From contig DBML01000005.1 in NCBI GenBank assembly GCA_002298915.1, positions 29,800 to 93,799 on the forward strand: a stretch of DNA of 64,000 nucleotides, in the 5' to 3' direction. Both the position numbers and the translations under genes were made by a program. The stretch is from Clostridium sp. UBA699 (GTDB lineage Bacteria > Bacillota > Clostridia > Clostridiales > Clostridiaceae). Positions 9,504 through 18,159 of the stretch are shown here, piece by piece. The notes under the pieces were generated by a model, which made no database searches, was not told the DNA's origin, and was given only the letters and a program-made list of their open reading frames with translations. The first letter of the stretch is position 1. Each line of letters starts with the position of its first letter.

Positions 9504-10541
9504 CTATTTTGCTGCCTCAAAAGGAGTCTTCACAACTTTGCCTTCGCTCAGTGACATTATTCCGCCATCGTACACCTGGAGGAAGTTTCCCTTGTAGGTG
9601 TACTGCTTCCCTGATGAAAACTCTGTGAGTATCCCTTTGAAGTTGTCGTTTAGGTATATCTTTCCGTCACTCGAGACGCAGATGTCCTCTTTCATCACAG
9701 GCGCCGCGAGGTCCACATATGCGTAGCCTGAGGTAGCAGCTCCGGCCTGACCGTAGTAAATCCTTTTGACAGTGCCGTCGTCGGCAAGCTCTCCCATATA
9801 CACGTTGTCGTTGCTGTCTATTGAGATCAGCGAGAATTTGTCCGCGCTTCCTATTACCACCTTGCCTTTGGTGCCAGTCGCGTAAATCCTGTCGTTCTTG
9901 GAATCCTCGTAGTAAAGCTTATCCACGTGGGGCACTATGCATATGTTTCCTATTGTATTTACAACAGTTGTCACCTTGCTCTTGTTCCCCATTATGTTGA
10001 GCGAGTATATGCTGCTCTGGTAATCGTTAAGAGCGATCTTTATGAATATCATGTTGGTGAGCGGCGATGCCTCTATGTCGCTTACCTCAGCGTTCTTTCC
10101 TGCCCAGGTCAGCTGAGTGATGGAGTCCTTCGTGTCCTTGTCCACATCGTAGTAGGACAGTTCGAAGGTTACCCCGCTGCTGGTCTTCTTCTTTTCGGCT
10201 ATCAGCATTCGGTTCCTGTCGGAAAGCCACTTGAAGTAGGAGACATCGACACCGCTTTCAAAATCAACGGTGCTGACGTCACCGGTGGACATGTCGACCA
10301 CCTTCAGCACGTCCGAATCGTAGTATGCCACGTATTTTCCGTTGTAGGAAGCGCCAATGTTTTCGGCACCCTCCGGAACGGATACTTCCGCCGTTTTTTC
10401 GGTTTCGGTATTTTTCTGGAGCTTGCTCACCGTGATGTGAGTCTCGTCAGAAAGGTAATATTTGTTTATATAATAGAAGCCCGACATCTGGAGAGCCAGA
10501 GACAGCATCGACCAGATAACTATTCTTTTTATAATCTTCAT
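9504..10541 (-). CDS. Membrane-anchored extracytoplasmic protein of unknown function
   Basis: I do not recognise this 345-residue protein. One hydrophobic segment (about residues 8-27) is preceded by KIIKR, which predicts an N-terminal anchor with the rest outside the cell. The remainder is rich in short beta-like repeats ending in Asp/Asn turns, such as YYDVDKDTKD and SIDSNDNVYMGE, which suggests a beta-propeller. I see no catalytic motif. The gene lies 18 bp after the phosphodiester glycosidase gene and 24 bp before the site-2 protease gene. A cell-surface role with the glycosidase is plausible but unproven. Confidence 0.7.
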   Translation of the reverse strand: MKIIKRIVIWSMLSLALQMSGFYYINKYYLSDETHITVSKLQKNTETEKTAEVSVPEGAENIGASYNGKYVAYYDSDVLKVVDMSTGDVSTVDFESGVDVSYFKWLSDRNRMLIAEKKKTSSGVTFELSYYDVDKDTKDSITQLTWAGKNAEVSDIEASPLTNMIFIKIALNDYQSSIYSLNIMGNKSKVTTVVNTIGNICIVPHVDKLYYEDSKNDRIYATGTKGKVVIGSADKFSLISIDSNDNVYMGELADDGTVKRIYYGQAGAATSGYAYVDLAAPVMKEDICVSSDGKIYLNDNFKGILTEFSSGKQYTYKGNFLQVYDGGIMSLSEGKVVKTPFEAAK

Positions 10542-10559
10542 TATTCTCTCCTATATCCG

Positions 10560-11570
10560 CTATTTGACGTACACTATCGAAGGTACTGATCTCTCGCCTA
10601 GAGGATCGCACGGATTGTTCAATACTTCGTTTTCATAGTACATGGTTGCGGAGGATCCGCCGTCAAGGTTTGTAGCATTGAACGCGCCGTACTCCAGCAT
10701 AATGTTCTGGACGTCCCTGAGGCTCGCACCCAGGCTGTCTGTCTGCCTGCCGTCTATGACAAGCATAAGGATGGTCCCGTCCTTCTTCTGGCCTATGGCC
10801 GTTCTTGGAGCTATGCCCCAGCCGCCGTCGCCTGACTTGATCGTGGTCTTGCCGTTTACGATAATCGCCGGCCCGAATGATATAGCCTCCATAACGCCAA
10901 GCTTAGTCATTTCGTTTATGCTGTGAGGTCCTACCAGCAATGCGCCCTCTTTAGTTATTGCCATCACATCGACCTTCACCGAATTGCTGCCCAGGTCGTT
11001 GCTGATTATCTTGCCGCCGCTCATGAGCAGGCCGGTAGGTATGCCGCCCGTACCTGTCCACATGCTTGTTCCGGACTGGTCGGTGAAGCCTCCCCCGTTT
11101 ATGGCCGCTATGGCTCCGTTTGCCTTTGCTATCTGGCTTGTCATCTCGCCGGCGGTGCCCAGTTTGCTGCTGTAGCCCACCTTGACCCTTGTAGGGTCGT
11201 TCACTATTATCATGTACCCGTGGAACTTGCTGCCCTCGGTGATCTCCTCGACTTCAACGCTGTCGTCGTGGGTATTTGTGAACTTGATAGCTGTGTCGTC
11301 CTGGACGATCGTCTCTATCTTGTTCTCGTTAAGTATTGCCTGGATCTGCTCATCCGAGAGAAATATCTTTGCTATCCACTGGTGGCTGAGGGTCGTCATT
11401 GCCGCTCCCACAACAGTCTTCCTCACGTTGGCGAAAGGCCCGTAGAATACTATAAGCGGCGCAGTTATCAGCGCAAAAATAAACTGGAAAATTATGAAGC
11501 CCACTACAACTTTCCAGCCCGCCTTCTTCCTTCCCGAGGCACTTTTGGATGATTTTCCGAATCTTTTCAT
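10560..11570 (-). CDS. Phosphodiester glycosidase (NAGPA-domain) family protein
   Basis: This 336-residue protein has a basic N-terminus and one transmembrane segment near residues 20-42. A NAGPA-type domain follows from about residue 145. Recognisable pieces are AAINGGGF near 155, APRTAIGQKKDG near 255, VIDGRQ near 275 and TNLDGGSSATM near 305. The domain is named after the lysosomal uncovering enzyme that removes GlcNAc from a phosphodiester. Bacterial members are thought to act on exopolysaccharide or teichoic-acid-type phosphodiesters. It is first in the run to trmB, which suggests envelope polysaccharide turnover. Confidence 0.85.
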   Translation of the reverse strand: MKRFGKSSKSASGRKKAGWKVVVGFIIFQFIFALITAPLIVFYGPFANVRKTVVGAAMTTLSHQWIAKIFLSDEQIQAILNENKIETIVQDDTAIKFTNTHDDSVEVEEITEGSKFHGYMIIVNDPTRVKVGYSSKLGTAGEMTSQIAKANGAIAAINGGGFTDQSGTSMWTGTGGIPTGLLMSGGKIISNDLGSNSVKVDVMAITKEGALLVGPHSINEMTKLGVMEAISFGPAIIVNGKTTIKSGDGGWGIAPRTAIGQKKDGTILMLVIDGRQTDSLGASLRDVQNIMLEYGAFNATNLDGGSSATMYYENEVLNNPCDPLGERSVPSIVYVK

Positions 11571-11649
11571 ATATTAATATGTTCCTTTCCATATGTTCAT
11601 ACTTAAACATTGTACAATAAATGTAAATCTTTTTAAATACATTTTTTAT

Positions 11650-11694
11650 TAACTTTTTAGAAATAAAAGACAATGCCTTCGTTCAGGCATTGTC
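11650..11694 (-). terminator. Terminator of the zinc-binding-protein gene
   Basis: Stem GACAATGCC with GGCATTGTC (11669-11694) is followed on the minus strand by a T-rich tract. The foot of the stem overlaps the stop codon of the gene. Confidence 0.8.
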
Positions 11695-12574
11695 ATTTGA
11701 GACTTTCGTAAACCAGGCTAAGGTTTTTCCTCATGGCTTCAAGGTAGCTGCCGATACCCTCGCTGCTTTCGAGGGTGTATATTTTCTCAACCTTGGCCCC
11801 TATCTCGTTTGCAAGCGTTTCCGAAACCTTCGGGCTTGCAAGCTCTTCCATGAAGACTGTGCGCACGTTGTTCTTCCTGCAGAACTCAACAAGCTCCGCA
11901 ATCTTTTTTGCTGTAGGCTCACCTTCGGCGAACACGTTCTCTATGCTGTTCTGCTTAAGGCCGAAATCCCTGCAGAAGTACGCGAAGGCAGCATGCCCTG
12001 TGACGAAGTTCTTGCTGGGCATGCTGTCGAACTTGGCCCTGTACTCCTTGTACAGCTCCTCCGCGGAGCTCAAGAAAGCTGAATAGTTCTCCTCGTAGTA
12101 ATCCTTGTTCTCCGGATCGGCCTGGACCAGCGCGTTCTTTATGTTGAGGGCCTGTATCTCGGCCATCTTTATGCTAAGCCAGGTGTGAGGATCCGCATAG
12201 CCGTCTGCCATTATGAGGTCGCAGCCGTCTGAAGCGTCCACAGCAATGAGGCTGCTGTTGCTGGCAGAGTCTATCGCAGCCTGCGCCCAGGTCTCCATGC
12301 CGGCTCCGTTGTATACGAACACACTAGCTTTCGCCAGAGACTCTATGTCCTTCGCCTTCAGCTCGAAATCATGGGGCTCTGCACCGTCAGGGACGATGGT
12401 ATACACCTCCACCTTGTCTCCTCCAACAGCCCTGGCAAGCTCAGCCATGGGATTGAAGCTGACCGCAACCTCAAGCTTTCCGCTGCTTACGGAGCCTCCG
12501 CCGTTGCCGCACCCGGCGAGTGAGAACAGCACCATTGCAGCGGCCAGAATGCCCGCGATTTTTTTTCTCTTCAT
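11693..12574 (-). CDS. znuA: Metal (zinc-type) ABC transporter substrate-binding lipoprotein
   Basis: This 293-residue cluster A-I binding protein has a lipoprotein signal with lipobox LAGC (Cys about residue 22). The conserved PHDFEL near 82, HTWLSIK near 135 and GHAAFAYFCRDFGL near 195 supply the His ligands expected of ZnuA/AdcA/TroA proteins. I see no long His-rich loop, so zinc versus manganese cannot be fixed from sequence alone. The partner ATPase and permease are divergent, starting 102 bp away. AAGGAGGTGA is a strong ribosome site. No Zur or AdcR box was recognised in the shared gap. Confidence 0.9.
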   Translation of the reverse strand: MKRKKIAGILAAAMVLFSLAGCGNGGGSVSSGKLEVAVSFNPMAELARAVGGDKVEVYTIVPDGAEPHDFELKAKDIESLAKASVFVYNGAGMETWAQAAIDSASNSSLIAVDASDGCDLIMADGYADPHTWLSIKMAEIQALNIKNALVQADPENKDYYEENYSAFLSSAEELYKEYRAKFDSMPSKNFVTGHAAFAYFCRDFGLKQNSIENVFAEGEPTAKKIAELVEFCRKNNVRTVFMEELASPKVSETLANEIGAKVEKIYTLESSEGIGSYLEAMRKNLSLVYESLK

Positions 12575-12600
12575 TATAATGCCCTCACCTCCTTAATCAG

Positions 12601-12630
12601 TTGCAAATACTTTGCTTATAGATATATAAT
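12601..12630 (+). promoter_or_regulatory. Predicted promoter of the zinc ATPase-permease operon
   Basis: TTGCAA at 12601-12606, an 18 bp spacer and TATAAT at 12625-12630, in the divergent gap. Confidence 0.6.
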
Positions 12631-12676
12631 ACATACAGGACCATTATTTGTCAAAATGCGAACCGGAGGGTTTGAA

Positions 12677-13324
12677 ATGATCGACGTAGAGAATCTGAGT
12701 TTCTCCTATTCAGGGAAGGAACCGTATATACTTAACAATGTTAACATCCATATAGAAAAGGGCAGCTACGTGACCATAATGGGCGACAACGGCAGCGCGA
12801 AAACAACGCTGGCCAAGCTCATGCTCGGCCTGCTTAAGCCAGTCTCCGGCAGGGTGTCGGTCAAAGCGAAGCGAATGGGTTACCTGCCGCAGAACGCCAG
12901 GAACGTCAATTCTCAGTTCCCTATTACGGTATCGGAGTTCATGAGGTGCCACGCCAGGGCCATCGGCCTCAGGGACAATGACGAGATAGACCGCATGCTT
13001 AAAAGCCTGGGAATGCTCGGCCAAAAGTCCGAGCTCCTGGGAAACCTGTCCGGCGGCCAGCTTCAGAAGGTGCTGATAGCAAGGTGCCTCCTCGGAAGCC
13101 CCGAGCTGTTAGTCCTCGATGAGCCTTCGACAGGCCTCGACCACAGAAGTCAGGATGATGTGTATGCCCTGCTCAAGCGCATAAATGCCGAGCAGGGGGT
13201 GACGGTCGTATCGGTTGAGCACAACCTGCACGCCGCCTACAAGAACTCGACGGTCATCTGCAGCATAGAGAAGTGCGCCGTGAAGACAAACGCGGTTGCC
13301 GGATTGAAAGGAGGCAGTGAGTAG
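12677..13324 (+). CDS. znuC: Metal (zinc-type) ABC transporter ATP-binding protein
   Basis: This 215-residue ATPase pairs with the permease that follows. Walker A reads GDNGSAKTT, with Ala where most ABC proteins have Gly before the Lys. From memory the same change occurs in AdcC-type zinc ATPases, so it need not mean inactivity. The signature is LSGGQLQK, Walker B LLVLDEPSTGLD and the H-loop VEH. I chose the ATG at 12677, because GGAGGG at 12665-12670 is 6-7 bp upstream. An in-frame ATG at 12656 lies before that site. It overlaps or abuts the permease start. Confidence 0.92.
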   Translation: MIDVENLSFSYSGKEPYILNNVNIHIEKGSYVTIMGDNGSAKTTLAKLMLGLLKPVSGRVSVKAKRMGYLPQNARNVNSQFPITVSEFMRCHARAIGLRDNDEIDRMLKSLGMLGQKSELLGNLSGGQLQKVLIARCLLGSPELLVLDEPSTGLDHRSQDDVYALLKRINAEQGVTVVSVEHNLHAAYKNSTVICSIEKCAVKTNAVAGLKGGSE

Positions 13325-13325
13325 G

Positions 13326-14129
13326 ATGCTTCATTACAGTTTCATGCAGAACGCCCTTGCAGCTGGGCTGTTCATTTCCATACTATGTCCCCTGGTAGGC
13401 ATCTTCCTGGTACTGAAGAGGCATTCCATGATGGGAGATGCACTTTCCCACTCCTCGTTTGCCGGCGTCGCGATCGGGCTCGTAACAGGGCTCAACCCGA
13501 TATTGACTGCTTTCCTTTTCACCTCTGTGAGCGGGCTGCTCATAGAGTACCTGAGATCCTACTATAAAAAATATGCCGAACTGATACTGGTCATCGTGAT
13601 GACCCTTTCAGTCGGCATAGCTATAACTCTCATAAGCATGGGCAAGGCAAACGCCAACGTGAGCGCGTACCTCTTCGGAAGCATCCTCACAGTGACAAGG
13701 GGCGACCTGGCGATGGTGCTTGCACTGAGCCTTGTTTCGGTGATAGCCGTGTCTGCCCTCTACAACCAGCTCATATACATAACCCTCGACGAAGACGGGG
13801 CAAAGGTTGCCGGCGTTAAGGTAAAGCTCATCAACTACCTGTTCGCCCTGCTTGTAGCCGCTACAATCTCCGTTTCCCTCAGGATCATGGGCCTGCTTGT
13901 GGTCTCCTCGATGATAGCCATGCCTGTGGCCGCCGCCATGCAGCTGAACAAGGGCTTCCGGAAAACCCTCGTTTTCTCAGTGCTTTTCGGCTTCATAGAC
14001 ATCATGGCCGGGCTTATCCTTTCCTACTATATGGATTCCGCCCCAGGGGGCACGATAGCCCTGGTCTCGGTTGCTCTCCTCGCGGTAGTGATGGCGGCTT
14101 CCAGGATCAGAATTCGATCCCTTCCCTAG
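13326..14129 (+). CDS. znuB: Metal (zinc-type) ABC transporter permease
   Basis: This 267-residue ABC-3 family permease has about seven to eight hydrophobic segments. The family signature GDALSHSSFAGVAIG near residue 37 is present, as are DEDGAKVAG near 155 and the late SSMIAMPVAAAMQL segment. Start choice: ATG 13326 lies 12 bp after AGGAGG, while a GTG at 13317 would be only 3 bp after it and inside the ATPase gene. The 3' end overlaps the convergent cobalamin adenosyltransferase gene by 23 bp, leaving no room for a terminator between them. Confidence 0.92.
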   Translation: MLHYSFMQNALAAGLFISILCPLVGIFLVLKRHSMMGDALSHSSFAGVAIGLVTGLNPILTAFLFTSVSGLLIEYLRSYYKKYAELILVIVMTLSVGIAITLISMGKANANVSAYLFGSILTVTRGDLAMVLALSLVSVIAVSALYNQLIYITLDEDGAKVAGVKVKLINYLFALLVAATISVSLRIMGLLVVSSMIAMPVAAAMQLNKGFRKTLVFSVLFGFIDIMAGLILSYYMDSAPGGTIALVSVALLAVVMAASRIRIRSLP

Positions 14130-14622
14130 CCATTACGCCCTCGTTGTAGTAATGCTTAACCTCGAGCATCTCGGTGACAAGATTGGCCTTCTCTATGAGG
14201 CTTATGTGTGCGTACCTTCCGGTGATGACAACCTCGACATTAGGGTATCGCCTGTCAAGTACGCTTATCAGCTCCTCGACCGTAAAAAGCCCGTAGTGCA
14301 CAGCGAGGTTCGCTTCGTCGAGCACGACAACGTCATATTCTCCAGAGGCAAGCACCTCTTCCGACCTTTTCAGGCCCTCCCTTGCGGCATCTATGTCCTC
14401 CTGGGAGGGCTTTTCGTATATGAAGGAATCCGTCCCGAACTGCTGAAGATCAAATCCCGGAAGGTACTTGCCCGCATCCAGCTCGCTGTAGTTCATCCCT
14501 TTTAGGAACTGCCCGAAGTACACCTTTTTCCCTGAGCAAACCGCCCTGAGTGACAGCCCTAGCGCAGCAGTCGTCTTCCCTTTCCCGTTGCCTGTGTAAA
14601 CCTGTATGTAGCCCTTTTCCAT
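14107..14622 (-). CDS. cobO: Cob(I)yrinic acid a,c-diamide adenosyltransferase
   Basis: This 171-residue CobA/CobO/BtuR-type P-loop enzyme transfers the adenosyl group of ATP to cob(I)alamin or its precursor, giving the coenzyme B12 form. The N-terminal GNGKGKTTAALGLSLRA (residues 12-28) is the family's unusual P-loop, followed by VVVLDEAN near residue 97. No corrin-synthesis genes are nearby, so it may serve salvage. The window's NrdJ is a likely consumer of adenosylcobalamin. It lies 5 bp after the MocR regulator gene, so the two are probably co-transcribed. Confidence 0.93.
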   Translation of the reverse strand: MEKGYIQVYTGNGKGKTTAALGLSLRAVCSGKKVYFGQFLKGMNYSELDAGKYLPGFDLQQFGTDSFIYEKPSQEDIDAAREGLKRSEEVLASGEYDVVVLDEANLAVHYGLFTVEELISVLDRRYPNVEVVITGRYAHISLIEKANLVTEMLEVKHYYNEGVMAREGIEF

Positions 14623-14627
14623 TGTCC

Positions 14628-16079
14628 TTACCTCCTGTTATCCATTAGCTCCCTAGCGGCAGCTCCTATCGTTGCAAATCCCTTATCAATGTCCTCCGGG
14701 CTTACCCTGGAGAATCCGAGCCTGAGGGTGCTCTCCCCTCCTTCTCCCGTGTAGAATATATCACCCGCCGTGAAAACCACTCCTTTTTCCAGGCAAGAAC
14801 GCAGCAGCTCCCTTGAATTCAAACCGTCCAGCTCGAGGAACAGGTGCAGCCCTCCCGACCCCATCATGCGGCTGAAGGGTATGTGCTTCCTCGCGCGGTC
14901 GGCTGCGTACTCGTACTTCTCCTTATAGAAACGCTGAGCCTTCTTTATGTATTTGCCGTAACCCCCGTTCTGGAGGTAATCGAAAAGCACCGCCTGGTCG
15001 ATGGTCGAGGTGTGTATGTTCCTGCTCCTCTTTATGCTTTCAAGGCAGCCGGTCAGCCTTTCGTCCGCAAGTATCCATCCGATCCTTATGCCCGGAAAGA
15101 GCACCTTCGAGAAGCTCCCGATGTAAACCACGCCGCTGCTTCCCGCGCCAAAGGACGCGATGGGCGATACGTGCGCTCCGGAATACCTCAGCTCTTCGTT
15201 GAAGCCGTCCTCCACTATGGGCACATCGTGGTCCTTGAGCAGGCTGTAGCATTTCTGCCGTTTGCCGGCGGACATGACAACCCCCGTAGGGTTGTGGTAG
15301 GAGGGGATCAAGTATGCAAGGCTGAATCTGCCCTCCTTGAGTCGGGCTTCCAGCTTCTCCGTGTTAATTCCGTCATCCTCCATGTCTATTCCCTCTATGT
15401 CCAGCCCGTGAAGCCTCATTATCTTTAGGGCGGTGTTGTGGGTGGGGTTCTCGCAAAGCACCCTGTCCCCAGGCTCCGTCAGGGCAGAAATGACCAGGTC
15501 GAAGCCCTCCGTGAAGCCGTTCGTTATGATGATGCCCTTTCCAGCAGTATTGACACCCTTGCTCTCCATATACGACCTCAGGTAGTTGATGAGAGGCCTG
15601 TAGCCCTGTGCATAACCGTAGTTAAGCAGCTTCTCCCCTTCAGCGGAAAGCCTGTTGAGGAATGAGCGCTTGAACTCCTGCGCATCGAAGAGCGATTCGT
15701 CAGGTGCTATGCTCTTGAAGGAGATCATGCCCTTCTTCCAGGCCGGCTCATGCTTTATTATGTCGAGCTCCTCGGCTTTCCTTCCATATCCCGACAGCCG
15801 GCTCGTCCAGTCCAAATCCCAGGCCTTGCCCTCGGGTGAGCCCGAACGTGATATGAAGGCGCCTTTCCCTTCTATTATGGTTATCAGCCCGTCATCATTG
15901 AGCTTTTCGTAGGCGCAGTTCACAGTGTTCCTGCTTAGCTTCAGCAGGTCGGCAAGCTCCCTCGTGGATGGGAGCTTTTCGTCCTTCTGGTACATCCCCT
16001 TCAAGATAAGCCCCTTGATGTAGCCTGCCAGCTGCATGTATACTGTTTTGCTCCTGTCGATCTTGAAATCGGAAAACAT
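14628..16079 (-). CDS. MocR-type regulator (GntR HTH fused to aminotransferase fold)
   Basis: This 483-residue protein has an N-terminal GntR winged helix (LPSTRELADLLKLSRNTV, about residues 37-54) and a type I aminotransferase-like domain. The PLP-binding lysine is probably in SFSKVLFPGIRIGW near residue 325. MocR regulators use PLP, often with an amino acid, to sense vitamin B6 or amino acid status. Two D-Ala-D-Ala ligase genes lie directly upstream on the same strand. A MocR protein called DdlR has been reported to control ddl in Brevibacillus, so that role is a fair inference. ATG 16079 has GGAAGGAG 8 bp before it, and GTG 16088 is inside that site. Confidence 0.88.
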   Translation of the reverse strand: MFSDFKIDRSKTVYMQLAGYIKGLILKGMYQKDEKLPSTRELADLLKLSRNTVNCAYEKLNDDGLITIIEGKGAFISRSGSPEGKAWDLDWTSRLSGYGRKAEELDIIKHEPAWKKGMISFKSIAPDESLFDAQEFKRSFLNRLSAEGEKLLNYGYAQGYRPLINYLRSYMESKGVNTAGKGIIITNGFTEGFDLVISALTEPGDRVLCENPTHNTALKIMRLHGLDIEGIDMEDDGINTEKLEARLKEGRFSLAYLIPSYHNPTGVVMSAGKRQKCYSLLKDHDVPIVEDGFNEELRYSGAHVSPIASFGAGSSGVVYIGSFSKVLFPGIRIGWILADERLTGCLESIKRSRNIHTSTIDQAVLFDYLQNGGYGKYIKKAQRFYKEKYEYAADRARKHIPFSRMMGSGGLHLFLELDGLNSRELLRSCLEKGVVFTAGDIFYTGEGGESTLRLGFSRVSPEDIDKGFATIGAAARELMDNRR

Positions 16080-16111
16080 AGCATCCACTCCTTCCTTACA
16101 TTTTCACACAA

Positions 16112-16157
16112 AACAAAAAAAAAATAAAGAACCGTGAAGAAAATAATCCACGGTTCC
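16112..16157 (-). terminator. Strong terminator after the first D-Ala-D-Ala ligase
   Basis: Stem GAACCGTG with CACGGTTC (16129-16156) is followed on the minus strand by a long T-rich tract. It separates the ligase pair from the MocR regulator. Confidence 0.9.
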
Positions 16158-16169
16158 CTATAGATTGCA

Positions 16170-17075
16170 CTATCTCTCGACCTTGACGGATGCTTCCGTG
16201 ATCGTCTCAAGCAGCTGTGGGAAGGACATCCCGGCACCTCTAGCGCCCTTAGGGAAGAGGCTGTTCCTCGTCATGCCTGGGTTTGTGTTCAGCTCAAGCA
16301 CGTAAGGCACCCCGTCCTTGACTATCATGTCCACCCTCACGTAGACCTGGCATTTCAGGACGTCCCAGCAGCCCTTCGCCATCTCCTCCACCTTCCTGTT
16401 GAGGGTTTCCTCCAGCTGTATCACTGTTTCCTCTGTGCCTCCGTCCGTGTACTTTGCCGTGTAGTCGAAGAACTCGGCGTTCGGCTTGATGGAAATGACG
16501 GCTATCATCTTCCCGTCCAGCATGCAGCAGGTTATCTCGTCACCCTTTATGTACTTCTCAATAATCACCTCTTTGTCGTACTTGAAAGCAAGTTCGACAG
16601 CTTCCTCTATGTCCTCTTTTCTCTTTATTATGTTCGTTGCGACGCTGGAGCCTCCGCAGTTAGGCTTGACCACAACCGGGTACCCTATCTCGTCGAGCCT
16701 GCCGTAATCTATGCCCTCCATCGACCTGACGGAAAGCCAGTCAGCCGTGTTTATACCTGCGCTCCTTAGAAGCCTCTTCGTTATGTCCTTGTCCATGCAT
16801 ATGCCGCTTGTGAGCGGACCGCAGCCCGAGTAAGGTATGTCCATCGTTTCCAGCACCGCCTGGACCGTGCCGTCTTCCCCGAACTTGCCGTGAAGGACTA
16901 TGAACGCGAAGTCTATGTCCTTAGCCTTGGTGAAAACGTCCTGCTTGCTGTCTATTACAATCTCCCTGACATCGTACTTGCTCCTGTCGAAGTTTCCGAA
17001 CACTTCTTTTCCCGAATTCAAGGAAACTTCCCTCTCGGAAGATACTCCTCCCATTATTACTCCAACCTTCATCAT
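16170..17075 (-). CDS. ddl: D-alanine--D-alanine ligase, copy 1
   Basis: This 301-residue ATP-grasp enzyme joins two D-alanines for peptidoglycan precursors. The N-terminal GGVSSEREVSL has the Glu that binds the first D-Ala. VVVKPNCGGSSVATN is the ATP-grasp glycine loop. EFFDYTAKY keeps the Tyr/Lys pattern of D-Ala-D-Ala rather than VanC-type enzymes. ELNTNPGMT closes the active site. It is clearly homologous along its whole length to the copy at 17233-18135, but not identical. GGAGG lies 5 bp before the first ATG and a second ATG follows directly. Confidence 0.95.
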   Translation of the reverse strand: MMKVGVIMGGVSSEREVSLNSGKEVFGNFDRSKYDVREIVIDSKQDVFTKAKDIDFAFIVLHGKFGEDGTVQAVLETMDIPYSGCGPLTSGICMDKDITKRLLRSAGINTADWLSVRSMEGIDYGRLDEIGYPVVVKPNCGGSSVATNIIKRKEDIEEAVELAFKYDKEVIIEKYIKGDEITCCMLDGKMIAVISIKPNAEFFDYTAKYTDGGTEETVIQLEETLNRKVEEMAKGCWDVLKCQVYVRVDMIVKDGVPYVLELNTNPGMTRNSLFPKGARGAGMSFPQLLETITEASVKVER

Positions 17076-17232
17076 TCCCGCCTCCTTCTTGCTTCTTAAT
17101 TCTATTCTACATCCCGGGCGCTATAAATAAAGTACCAGCGGCCGGCAATTTCAAGCCCCTTCTGGACCACATGAAAATAAACGGAGCTGTCCCAGGCAGT
17201 TAAGCCCGAAAACAGCCCATTCATTATCATTA

Positions 17233-18135
17233 TCATTTTCTTTTTATCTTCAGAGAAGCCTGTACTATCCTTTCAAGCATTTCGCCATAGCTTATCCCGG
17301 CTCCCTTAACGCCTTTGGGAAATATGCTGCCCTGCGTATGTCCCGGAAGCGTGTTGAGCTCAAGCACGTAAGGCGTGCCGTCCTTGATTATCATATCCAC
17401 CCTGCCCATGACCTTGCACTTGCAAACCTTCCAGCATTTATTCGCCATATCCACTATCTTGCTGTGAAGCTCGTCAGGGAACTTAACTACAGTTTCCTGT
17501 GTGCCGCTGTCCTTGTACTTTGCCTCGTAGTCGAAGAATTCAGCGTTGTGCTTAATCAGCACCACCGCCACAACCTTATCCTCCAGGATGCAGCAGCTTA
17601 TCTCATCACCCTTGATGAATTTCTCTATTATCACTTCATTGTCAAACTGGAAGGCCAGTTCAACTGCATCAGCGAGGAGTTCCCTGCTCTTTACTATGTT
17701 TGTTGCAACGCTCGACCCACCGCAGTTCGGCTTGACAACGACCGGATAGCCGATCTTTTCGATGTAATCGTAGTCTATCTCCTCAACGGATGTCACGGTC
17801 AGCCATGGCGCTGTGTTTATGTCTGCGCTTTTGAGTATCCGCTTCGTGATATCCTTATCCATGCAGATTGCGCTGGACATTGGTCCCGACCCCGTATATG
17901 GCACGCCATAGCTCTCCAGCACGCTCTGGACCATTCCGTCCTCTCCGAACCTGCCGTGCAGCACAAGGTAGGCAAAATCAAGCTCCCTCGCTTTAGCAAG
18001 ATCCTCCATCGTATCTATCTGAACCTTGACCACATCGTATTTCTCCTTGTCGAAAGCGGCAAACACTTCTTCTCCTGAATTGAGAGAAACCGGTCTCTCT
18101 GAAGACAATCCGCCCATTATAATACCTACCTTCAT
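17233..18135 (-). CDS. ddl: D-alanine--D-alanine ligase, copy 2
   Basis: This 300-residue paralogue of the neighbouring ligase has all catalytic segments: GGLSSERPVSL, VVVKPNCGGSSVATN, EFFDYEAKY and ELNTLPGHT. The last differs from NTNPGMT of copy 1, and the ends of the proteins diverge (GSIFPKG versus NSLFPKG). Both look active, and both omega loops are of the D-Ala-D-Ala kind. It is first in the pair and has its own promoter and a 19 bp inverted repeat just downstream of it. ATG 18135 is chosen since GGAG lies 9 bp upstream, and an ATG at 18150 overlaps that site. Confidence 0.95.
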   Translation of the reverse strand: MKVGIIMGGLSSERPVSLNSGEEVFAAFDKEKYDVVKVQIDTMEDLAKARELDFAYLVLHGRFGEDGMVQSVLESYGVPYTGSGPMSSAICMDKDITKRILKSADINTAPWLTVTSVEEIDYDYIEKIGYPVVVKPNCGGSSVATNIVKSRELLADAVELAFQFDNEVIIEKFIKGDEISCCILEDKVVAVVLIKHNAEFFDYEAKYKDSGTQETVVKFPDELHSKIVDMANKCWKVCKCKVMGRVDMIIKDGTPYVLELNTLPGHTQGSIFPKGVKGAGISYGEMLERIVQASLKIKRK

Positions 18136-18159
18136 AGCATCACACTCCATTTTTTTATT

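Noticed and set aside
12575..12676. Zur or AdcR operator in the divergent zinc-importer gap
   Set aside because: No recognisable inverted repeat of either type was found.
17076..17232. Possible promoter or small gene between the two ligases
   Set aside because: I see no convincing -35/-10 pair, hairpin or ORF with ribosome site in this gap, so nothing is annotated.
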